Assembly: GCA_003164375.1 (NCBI GenBank)
Contig: PLTE01000027.1
Coordinates: 1-5,733 of the forward strand
Length of the DNA: 5,733 nt
From: Hyphomicrobiales bacterium
Lineage (GTDB): Bacteria > Pseudomonadota > Alphaproteobacteria > Rhizobiales > Xanthobacteraceae
Direction of reading: 5' to 3'
The notes under the pieces are model-generated. The model was not told the origin of the DNA. It did no database searches and saw nothing but the letters and a program-made list of their open reading frames with translations. This document shows positions 1-5,003 of this stretch, one piece after another. Position 1 is the stretch's first letter. Each line of letters opens with the position of its first letter. The translations under genes were made by a program, and so were the position numbers.

Positions 1-1614
1 GATGACGCCGACGACCAGGCCGACGAACAAGCCGCCCGTGGTCGGGAACGTGCCTGCGGATCCCGGCACCAGTTTCTTGCTGGCGAGCGAGCTTGCGATC
101 GCCATGGTCGGGATGATCATCCAGAACCGGCCGACGAGCATCGCAACCGCGCCGCTGAGATTGTAGAACAGCGTATTGGCCGAAAGCCCGGCGAAGGCCG
201 AACCATTGTTGCCGTCCTGCGAGACATAGGCATAGAGCACTTCGGTAAAGCCGTGCGGCCCCGGATTGCCCATGGCGGCGACGCCGGACGGCAGCACCAC
301 TGCGATGGCGGTCCAGCCCAGATACATCAGCGGCAGCACGAGGATGGCGAGCATCGCCATTTTGACTTCCTTGGCCTCGATCTTCTTGCCGACATATTCG
401 GGCGTCCGGCCGACCATCAGACCGGCGACGAAAATCGAGATGATGACGAACAGCAGGATGCCGTAGAGGCCCGAGCCGACGCCGCCGACAATGACTTCGC
501 CGAGCTGGATGTTAATGAGCGGAATCATGCCGCCGAGCGCGGTGAAGGAATCGTGCATGGCGTTCACCGCACCGCAGGAGGCGGCGGTGGTGATGACGGC
601 GAACAGCGCCGAGCCGACGATGCCGAAGCGGATTTCCTTGCCCTCCATATTGCCGCCGGTGAGACCAAGCGCGTTTAACGCGTCGTTCCCGTGCGCTTCG
701 GCCCAGTAGCAGAAGAACACGCCGGCAATGAAGAGTACGCCCATCACGGCGAGCACCGCCCAACCCTGACGTTGATTGCCGACCATGCGGCCGAAAACGT
801 TGGTCAGCGCGGCGCCCAGTGCAAAGATCGAGAGCATCTGCACGAAATTCGACAACGCGGTGGGATTCTCGAACGGATGCGCGGCATTGGCGTTGAAGAA
901 TCCGCCGCCATTGGTGCCGAGCATCTTGATCGCGATCTGGGACGCGACGGGTCCGACGGCGATAGTCTGCTTGACGCCTTCAAGCGTGGTCGCGTCCACG
1001 TAAGGACCAAGCGTTTGTGGGATGCCCTGCCAAACCAAGAACAGCGCATAGGGCACGCAGATCGGAATGAGGATATAGAGTGTGCATCGCGTTATATCGA
1101 TCCAGAAATTGCCGACGGTGCGGACCGAATGCCGCGCGAAACCGCGGATCAGCGCCATTGCGAGCACGATGCCGGTCGCCGCCGACAGGTAGTTCTGGTG
1201 CGTCAGGCCAAGCATTTGCACGAGGTAGGACATCGTGCTTTCGCCGCCGTAGGCCTGCCAATTGGTATTGGTGATGAAGCTCGCTGCCGTATTGAAGGAC
1301 AGGTCAGGAGCAACCGCCGACTGCTCCGCCGGGTTGAACGGCAATCCCGCCTGCAAACGCATCAAAATATAAAGAATGACAAGGCCGCCGACATGGAACA
1401 GCAACATGGCGACAGTATAGGTCACCGCGTGTTGTTCGTGCCGCTCGTCGACTCCGGCTATCCTGTAGATTACCGCTTCGACCGGGCGCAGGACCGGCGA
1501 CAACAATGTGCGCTCGCCGTTGAAGACGTGGGTCATATAGGCGCCAAGCGGCGGCGTGATCGCGACGATAATCGCGCAATAGAGCAGAATCTGGACCCAG
1601 CCGACGATGGTCAT
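1..1614 (-). CDS. kdpA: Potassium-transporting ATPase potassium-binding subunit KdpA (C-terminus outside window)
   Basis: KdpA is the K+-selective channel-like subunit of the KdpFABC P-type ATPase in the inner membrane; it picks up K+ that KdpB-driven ATP hydrolysis moves into the cell. The frame is open for 538 codons from ATG at 1614 to the window edge. KdpA is usually about 560-570 residues, so roughly 25-30 C-terminal residues are missing. All four selectivity-filter loops of this K+-transporter-superfamily protein are visible: TNTNWQ at residues 115-120 (its Gln corresponds to Gln116 of E. coli), GTNGGGFFN at 233-241, SCGAVN at 346-351 and DGNNGSAF at 467-474. Many hydrophobic helices lie between them, beginning with the one at about 3-25. 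The start is supported by AAGGGA eight bases upstream, which overlaps the kdpF stop codon. It is the third gene of a leftward operon, 13 bases after kdpF. No frameshift or damaged motif is seen. Confidence 0.98.
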   Translation of the reverse strand, partial: MTIVGWVQILLYCAIIVAITPPLGAYMTHVFNGERTLLSPVLRPVEAVIYRIAGVDERHEQHAVTYTVAMLLFHVGGLVILYILMRLQAGLPFNPAEQSAVAPDLSFNTAASFITNTNWQAYGGESTMSYLVQMLGLTHQNYLSAATGIVLAMALIRGFARHSVRTVGNFWIDITRCTLYILIPICVPYALFLVWQGIPQTLGPYVDATTLEGVKQTIAVGPVASQIAIKMLGTNGGGFFNANAAHPFENPTALSNFVQMLSIFALGAALTNVFGRMVGNQRQGWAVLAVMGVLFIAGVFFCYWAEAHGNDALNALGLTGGNMEGKEIRFGIVGSALFAVITTAASCGAVNAMHDSFTALGGMIPLINIQLGEVIVGGVGSGLYGILLFVIISIFVAGLMVGRTPEYVGKKIEAKEVKMAMLAILVLPLMYLGWTAIAVVLPSGVAAMGNPGPHGFTEVLYAYVSQDGNNGSAFAGLSANTLFYNLSGAVAMLVGRFWMIIPTMAIASSLASKKLVPGSAGTFPTTGGLFVGLVVGVI

Positions 1615-1627
1615 AGTCGTTATCCCT

Positions 1628-1717
1628 TCAGAACAGCTCGGGTTTGAGCAGAGCGTAGATCAGGTAAACGAGCAGCCCTGCGGTCACGATGGCGGCGAGC
1701 GAATAGTCGAAAATCAT
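1628..1717 (-). CDS. kdpF: Potassium-transporting ATPase small subunit KdpF
   Basis: A 29-residue protein, MIFDYSLAAIVTAG... ending in LLKPELF. It consists of a single membrane helix (about residues 6-25) and a short polar tail. Length, the [L/M]-[L/K]-[K/R]-PE-x-F ending and the position just upstream of kdpA match KdpF, the single-span peptide that stabilises the KdpABC complex in the membrane (family knowledge). The ATG is preceded at a 6-base spacing by AAGGGGA (1724-1730). That site overlaps the TAA of the upstream microprotein gene, so translation is probably coupled to it. Its own TGA is followed directly by the kdpA ribosome binding site. It is too short for many automated gene finders. 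Confidence 0.93.
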   Translation of the reverse strand: MIFDYSLAAIVTAGLLVYLIYALLKPELF

Positions 1718-1728
1718 GGCGGGTCCCC

Positions 1729-1812
1729 TTACAGCCGGTCGCAGGCATAGACATAGGCAATCGACAGCGCGAAGAAGAGGAAACCGATCGCCATCATGAC
1801 GACGTCCATCAT
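1729..1812 (-). CDS. 27-residue membrane microprotein at the head of the kdp operon
   Basis: The frame reads MMDVVMMAIGFLFFALSIAY followed by VYACDRL and a TAA stop. It has one strongly hydrophobic segment (about residues 4-22) and then a short polar C-terminus ending in Cys-Asp-Arg-Leu. GGAG at 1820-1823 lies seven bases before the first ATG; a second ATG directly follows, so the start may be either. The stop codon forms part of the kdpF ribosome binding site, and the gap to kdpF is 11 bases. From memory, similar tiny frames ending in C[DE]RL precede kdpF in other bacteria, usually unannotated or called hypothetical; I could not search for this. The likely role is an accessory single-span subunit of the Kdp pump or a leader peptide controlling kdpF translation. 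No function has been shown here. Confidence 0.75.
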   Translation of the reverse strand: MMDVVMMAIGFLFFALSIAYVYACDRL

Positions 1813-1934
1813 GGAAGTTCTCCAGACATTAAATGCGCAGCGGATGAGTAGCGGCTTAGCGCCGGCATGTAACGGTTTATTGGCCGCAGGGCCGCGCAAG
1901 ATCGCCGCGCGCTTACGCCCCGCCTAGGTGTCAC

Positions 1935-1982
1935 TAACAGCATAGGAATACGAGAGGGGCGCGTTGATAATATTATAGGAAT
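1935..1982 (-). repeat. Tandem 15-base direct repeat in the kdp promoter region
   Basis: Two copies, at 1935-1949 and 1968-1982, agree at 12 of 15 positions. Read on the minus strand they are ATTCCTATGCTGTTA and ATTCCTATAATATTA, with ATTCCTAT fully conserved. The copies are offset by 33 bases, close to three helical turns, so a protein could bind both on the same face. Each copy also contains a -10-like hexamer (TATGCT and TATAAT), so tandem promoters are the alternative reading. Confidence 0.5.
1972..1977 (-). promoter_or_regulatory. Candidate -10 element for the kdp operon
   Basis: On the minus strand this reads TATAAT, a perfect sigma-70-type -10 hexamer, within the 10-base palindrome ATAATATTAT (1968-1977 region). 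No good TTGACA-like hexamer lies 16-18 bases upstream (GGCGCC is there instead). That would fit an activator-dependent promoter, as known for KdpE-controlled kdp operons. It implies a kdp leader of roughly 150 bases. The assignment rests on the hexamer and its location only. Confidence 0.35.
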
Positions 1983-2103
1983 TTCATAAAGACGGGCGCC
2001 TAAATCAGGAGAAAGCAGCGAAATCGGGCATTTTTCGCATAGTGGAATAGATAAATGCCGCATCCTGTGCCGCTGGGATATGGATAGGCGCGGGACTAGT
2101 GTG

Positions 2104-2131
2104 CTGGCGTGGGTGACCCAGCGCTCGCCAG
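2104..2131. repeat. Inverted repeat upstream of the rightward gene
   Basis: CTGGCG at 2104-2109 pairs with CGCCAG at 2126-2131. Nested inside is TGGGTGACCCA (2110-2120), an 11-base palindrome about a central G. It lies 15 bases before the ribosome binding site of the gene at 2155. It could be an operator for a dimeric regulator or an RNA hairpin in the leader. No T-run follows, so it is not a terminator. Confidence 0.35.
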
Positions 2132-2154
2132 GGCGGGTTGTCGCTGGAGGGGGA

Positions 2155-3624
2155 ATGAATAGCGAAGATCAAAATCTGGCGACGATATTGAATCACGCGC
2201 TCGATCGCGCGACGCAAAACCTTACGATCGAAAAACTGCTCATCCAGATTGGCCTTGATCCCAATAACGTCACCTTCCACGCGATCTTCGCGCGGCTGAT
2301 CGACATCGCGGTTACGCACCTCAATTTTGCGAGCGTGTGCGCACTGGTCGGCGCGGGATTCTATGCCGCAACGCTCTTGATGCGGACAATGGTACCGCTG
2401 CGTGTTTTCGGCATCATCAGCGCCTTGTTCTTCATGGCCTATGGGGCGCTCGCCGGAGCGATGTCGACCTTTTTCATGTATCTGCTCCTGCTGCCCATCA
2501 ACAGTTGGCGCCTCATTCAGATGCGCAACCTCGTCAAGAAAGCGCGTGTCGCCGCGCAGGGCGATCTGTCGATGGACTGGCTCAAGCCGTTCATGAACCG
2601 GCGCATCTATCGTCACGGCGATGTGCTGTTTCGAAAAGGCCAGCTCGCCAACGAGATGTTCCTGACGGTCACCGGAAAATTTCTGGTCTGCGAAATCGGC
2701 ATAGAGCTGCCGCCCGGCCGGCTGATGGGCGAGCTCGGATTTGTCACGCCAAACAACCGAAGAACGCAGACGGTCGAATGCATCGAGGACGGCGAGGTGC
2801 TGACCATCACCTATGACCGGCTGCTCGAAATCTACTTCGAGAACCCGGAATTCGGCTATTACTTCCTTCGTCTCGCCAGCGATCGGCTGCTGCAAAACAT
2901 CGCGCGTCTTGAAGGGATCATCGCCGCTCCCGCCGGCACAACGGGGCCAGCGCGTCCGGCCAATTCGCGCCAGGACGGCAAGTCCAAGCCGACAACGCCA
3001 ACGCAAAAGATCGAGGCGAAGAAACCGGCCGACGATGCGATAACGAAGCAGGCGACTTCACCCGGTGCGATCGCGAAGGCTGCGGAGAATCGCCGCGCAA
3101 ATGCGGTAAAATTGGTCGAACGTTATTCCGTGTGGTCCGGGGCCGCGGGGATTATTCCGATGCCGTTCGTCGATCTGGCCGCCGTCGGCGGTGTTCAAAT
3201 TCAAATGCTGCGCCGTATTTCACAGATATACGGCGTTCCGTTTTCAAAGAACCGCGGCAAAGCGCTCGTCGTCAGCCTTGCGGGATCAATGATCCCGACC
3301 AGCAGTGGGATAGGAGCCGCGAGCCTCATTAAAAGCGTGCCGGTGGTCGGCGCGGCTATGAGCGCAATCGTGATGCCGGCATTGTCAGCTGGCGCGACCT
3401 ACGCGATCGGTATGACTTTTATTCAGCACTTTGCTTCGGGTGGGACATTGTTGGATTTCAACCCGGCGGAATATCGCGAGTTCATCAAAGCGCAGAAGGA
3501 ATTGTGGAGCGCTCGGGTGCGCCCGGTGCCTGCAGCTAAAGGCGCCTCCGCTCGCCAATCCAAGCCCATTACAAGATCTAAATCCCTCCCAAAATGGCGC
3601 AAATATTTTCGCCTTCCGCATTAG
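2155..3624 (+). CDS. Membrane protein with Popeye-like cyclic-nucleotide-binding domain fused to a DUF697/YcjF-like domain
   Basis: A 489-residue protein. Residues 1-50 are polar and helical. Three hydrophobic spans follow at about 58-76, 80-101 and 103-117, then a cyclic-nucleotide-binding beta-roll at about 141-253. That layout resembles the Popeye (POPDC) family. The phosphate-binding cassette is recognisable: GELGF at 192-196 and NRRTQT at 201-206, keeping the usual Glu and the Arg-Thr pair, so ligand binding is plausible. Residues 256-308 are a Pro/Ala/Lys/Thr-rich linker. Residues 316-428 look like DUF697 (YcjF-type): IIPMPFVDLAAVGGVQIQML, then QIYGVPFSKNRGKAL, a K-x-V-P-x-x-G turn near 393-399 and ATYAIG. 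The C-terminal 40 residues are basic. I chose the ATG at 2155 because GGAGGGGG precedes it; the ATG at 2080 would add 25 residues of unlikely sequence and has no such site. Ligand and function are unknown. Divergence from kdp suggests, but does not prove, a link to ion or osmotic stress. Confidence 0.88.
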   Translation: MNSEDQNLATILNHALDRATQNLTIEKLLIQIGLDPNNVTFHAIFARLIDIAVTHLNFASVCALVGAGFYAATLLMRTMVPLRVFGIISALFFMAYGALAGAMSTFFMYLLLLPINSWRLIQMRNLVKKARVAAQGDLSMDWLKPFMNRRIYRHGDVLFRKGQLANEMFLTVTGKFLVCEIGIELPPGRLMGELGFVTPNNRRTQTVECIEDGEVLTITYDRLLEIYFENPEFGYYFLRLASDRLLQNIARLEGIIAAPAGTTGPARPANSRQDGKSKPTTPTQKIEAKKPADDAITKQATSPGAIAKAAENRRANAVKLVERYSVWSGAAGIIPMPFVDLAAVGGVQIQMLRRISQIYGVPFSKNRGKALVVSLAGSMIPTSSGIGAASLIKSVPVVGAAMSAIVMPALSAGATYAIGMTFIQHFASGGTLLDFNPAEYREFIKAQKELWSARVRPVPAAKGASARQSKPITRSKSLPKWRKYFRLPH

Positions 3625-3630
3625 GCGGGC

Positions 3631-3685
3631 GGAACCTCCCTTTCACGTATTCTTATGCGGCTTTTATGAGAAAGGCGGTTGTTCC
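3631..3685. repeat. Imperfect long inverted repeat after the DUF697 gene
   Basis: GGAACCTCCCTTTC (3631-3644) and GAAAGGCGGTTGTTCC (3670-3685) can pair imperfectly around a loop of about 25 bases, starting six bases after the TAG. No T-run follows the right arm, so a classical intrinsic terminator is not supported. It may act as an mRNA 3' structure. The rest of the 125-base gap to 3750 holds a repeated octamer TATGCGGC (3654-3661 and 3698-3705) and moderately AT-rich sequence that probably includes the promoter of the next gene. No clear -35/-10 pair is visible. Confidence 0.3.
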
Positions 3686-3749
3686 GGCTCGAATTTATAT
3701 GCGGCCGAGAGCAGATTAGGTTCAGCAAAAATAACAACCGGACAGATCA

Positions 3750-3998
3750 ATGAGCGCCATTGCTTTCGATCGAAACTCCGCGCCGGAAGGTCATGCGCTG
3801 GAACTGCATAATTTTTGGCGCAGGCTGGCGCGGGCGCTGGATTCGCTCGCCGCATATCCAACCAAGCACGCGGTCTCCGAGTGCGAATTGCAACGCGTCG
3901 CCGACGACATCGAGCGGTGCCGTCGGCTGATGTTCAAGACACCGCGGCACCGCTTCCGTGCAGCTCTCGACTGTCTGCCGGTCCATCGCGCGGTCTGA
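3750..3998 (+). CDS. Hypothetical protein, 82 residues
   Basis: I do not recognise this protein. It begins MSAIAFDRNSAPEGHALELH and is mostly amphipathic helix. It has an aromatic/basic stretch NFWRRLARALDSLAAY at about 21-36 and a second helix ELQRVADDIERCRRLM at about 46-61. It has no signal peptide, no membrane span and no Cys pair suggesting metal binding. It is basic overall and presumably cytoplasmic. GGAC about seven bases before the ATG is a weak ribosome binding site. The stop is 17 bases before the 196-residue gene, so the two are probably co-transcribed. A longer frame overlaps it in another phase (3815-4015), but that is simply the upstream extension of the next gene. Reality as a gene is supported by position and the tight junction downstream, not by homology. 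Confidence 0.6.
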   Translation: MSAIAFDRNSAPEGHALELHNFWRRLARALDSLAAYPTKHAVSECELQRVADDIERCRRLMFKTPRHRFRAALDCLPVHRAV

Positions 3999-4015
3999 GC
4001 AATCGAAGCAAGATC

Positions 4016-4606
4016 ATGAGCAGGCTGTTTCAACAGGTCGACCTCTCTCACGCGCCGCCGTCGGGCGCCATTCGTCTCGCTGTTGCAGACCTCGCGCTGA
4101 GGCTCAAGCCGCACTGTGGAGCGCGCTGCAAGACCGACGCGGCTTTTAAGTTCCCTCGGCGGCCTGATCTCTCGATTCTCAATGAATCTATTCCATTGTT
4201 CTACGTCGGTCAAAACCGGAACGGTCTCTGGGTGGTGCGGGAAGCGGAGGGACGCAGCGGCGGCGTCTTTCTGCTCCGGCGCTCGGCGCGTCGCTTCGCC
4301 CGCAAACGGAGCAAACTGACAGGTTGTGCGACCATGTTTCTCAACGAACCGTTCGAACTCGACATCGAGAACCAAGGCGGCCGCTTCGTCGTGCTGCTTG
4401 CCGCGGTCGTGGAGGTCGCGGCGCGCCGAGCACCCGCGCTTGCCGCATTCGTCGGCATGATGGCAATCGAATGGCGCAAGCTCGTCGCTGAAATCGCGCG
4501 TGCCTTTTCCGACGACCGCCGCAATCGCGCGGCCCTCGAACGCGAACTGTTCCGCGGTGAATATACGCTGTCGTCGAAGAACGACGACGACCTGCCGGTT
4601 CCGTGA
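4016..4606 (+). CDS. Hypothetical protein, 196 residues, with a GQ-GxWVxR / ELDI module
   Basis: Function not recognised. Residues 1-55 are a variable N-terminal part with Cys34 and Cys38. Residues 59-119 form a compact module: IPLFYVGQNRNGLWVVRE, GRSGGVF at 79-85, ARRFARK at 91-97 and FELDIEN at 113-119. This module aligns without gaps to residues 16-76 of the 97-residue protein encoded at 4693. Residues 124-147 are hydrophobic and Ala/Val-rich, perhaps a single membrane helix or a buried helix. The C-terminus is charged and ends SSKNDDDLPVP. I chose the ATG at 4016, not the far-upstream ATG at 3815, because the earlier start would overlap the 82-residue gene for its whole remaining length and add Arg-rich out-of-character sequence. 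The ribosome binding site is weak (GAAG, seven bases before the ATG). The module alternates glycine with aromatic residues, like a small beta-sheet domain; this is inference. Confidence 0.72.
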   Translation: MSRLFQQVDLSHAPPSGAIRLAVADLALRLKPHCGARCKTDAAFKFPRRPDLSILNESIPLFYVGQNRNGLWVVREAEGRSGGVFLLRRSARRFARKRSKLTGCATMFLNEPFELDIENQGGRFVVLLAAVVEVAARRAPALAAFVGMMAIEWRKLVAEIARAFSDDRRNRAALERELFRGEYTLSSKNDDDLPVP

Positions 4607-4612
4607 ACCGGC
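4594..4612. repeat. Perfect hairpin spanning the stop codon of the 196-residue gene
   Basis: GCCGGTTC (4594-4601) and GAACCGGC (4605-4612) are exact reverse complements separated by three bases, and the TGA stop at 4604-4606 lies within the structure. It has no T-run downstream, so it is not a canonical intrinsic terminator. It could slow 3' exonucleases or reduce read-through into the gene at 4693. The remaining gap up to 4692 shows nothing else except the AAGGAA ribosome binding site. Confidence 0.45.
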
Positions 4613-4692
4613 CACCGCACTCTCGCCGGCACATGTGATTCTGCGTCTCCTGCAATGACTGGCTTTCGGAAATCAACCTAAGGAACACGTCC

Positions 4693-4986
4693 ATGAAAGA
4701 AGTAGAAAAACAAACGGAGCCTCCCTCGTTTCTGCGGCATCCTGTCTTCATGATTGGGCAGGACAGCCGGGGCAATTGGGTGGCGCGCGACCAGAGCGGA
4801 GCCCGCGGTGGCCTGTTCGCCAACCGCATGGACGCGTTGAAATTCGCGCGCGCGGAAAATGGAAACCGAGCCCACGCCGTCGTCATGGTCAGCGGCATTC
4901 TCGAGCTCGACATCGCCGGTGGTCCAGCTAAGCCGGTCGACCGCGACGTTGCCAACGATGCTCGGCATCAGCTCCGAGTGGCCTGA
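4693..4986 (+). CDS. Hypothetical protein, 97 residues, minimal GQ-GxWVxR / ELDI module
   Basis: Function not recognised, but this is the short paralogue of the protein at 4016. Residues 16-76 match its residues 59-119 with about 22 identities in 61 aligned positions and no gap. Shared residues include P17, F19, GQ at 22-23, G27, WV at 29-30, R32, GG at 39-40, F42, FAR at 51-53 and ELDI at 71-74. The short Lys/Glu-rich N-terminus and the polar C-terminus (PVDRDVANDARHQLRVA) lie outside the module. There is no signal peptide or membrane span, so it is presumably cytoplasmic. AAGGAA seven bases before the ATG is a good ribosome binding site, the strongest in the right half of the window. dapA starts 17 bases after its stop, suggesting co-transcription. 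Confidence 0.78.
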   Translation: MKEVEKQTEPPSFLRHPVFMIGQDSRGNWVARDQSGARGGLFANRMDALKFARAENGNRAHAVVMVSGILELDIAGGPAKPVDRDVANDARHQLRVA

Positions 4987-5003
4987 GCCAATCGAAGTCC
5001 GTC

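Larger units (their letters stand above)
1813..2154. promoter_or_regulatory. Divergent control region between kdp and the cyclic-nucleotide/DUF697 gene
   Basis: This 342-base stretch contains no convincing gene and must hold the start signals for the leftward kdp operon and the rightward gene starting at 2155. The part at about 1935-2060 is clearly richer in A+T than the flanks. The part at 1860-1930, which would be the kdp leader, is very GC-rich. kdp operons are commonly controlled by the KdpD/KdpE two-component system, so a KdpE site is expected near 1975-2010, but I cannot identify one with certainty. Two frames overlap the region (minus strand 2063-1809, and a 25-codon upstream extension of the rightward gene from 2080). 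Neither has the look of real protein. Confidence 0.6.

Noticed and set aside
253..678. 141-codon plus-strand frame opposite kdpA
   Set aside because: Low-complexity His/Asp/Gly-rich translation without family features; antisense shadow of kdpA.
691..1647. 318-codon open frame on the plus strand opposite kdpA
   Set aside because: The composition is rich in Arg, His, Asp and Gln with no domain, as expected for the antisense of a GC-rich membrane protein gene. The minus-strand KdpA reading is unambiguous.
1891..1910. Direct repeat GCCGCGC in the kdp leader (1891-1897 and 1904-1910)
   Set aside because: Seven-base GC-only repeats are expected by chance in DNA of this composition.
1809..2063. 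84-codon minus-strand frame across the kdp promoter region
   Set aside because: No ribosome binding site or domain. It overlaps the AT-rich promoter core and ends inside the start of the CDRL microprotein.
2080..2154. Upstream ATG extending the cyclic-nucleotide/DUF697 protein by 25 residues
   Set aside because: No good ribosome binding site, and the added residues cross the inverted repeat at 2104-2131. The ATG at 2155 has a strong GGAGG-type site.
2005..3006. 333-codon minus-strand frame opposite the cyclic-nucleotide gene
   Set aside because: Long only because of GC bias. The translation is charged and featureless, while the plus strand encodes recognisable domains over the same bases.
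3631..3652. Possible EcfG-type general stress promoter starting at GGAAC (3631)
   Set aside because: No CGTT-like -10 lies 16-17 bases downstream (CTTA/TTAT are there), so the match is only the first half.
3791..4955. Overlapping minus-strand frames of 274 and 204 codons opposite the small hypothetical genes
   Set aside because: Arg/Ala/Ser-rich shadow translations. The plus-strand genes are supported by the ungapped paralogous module and by ribosome binding sites.
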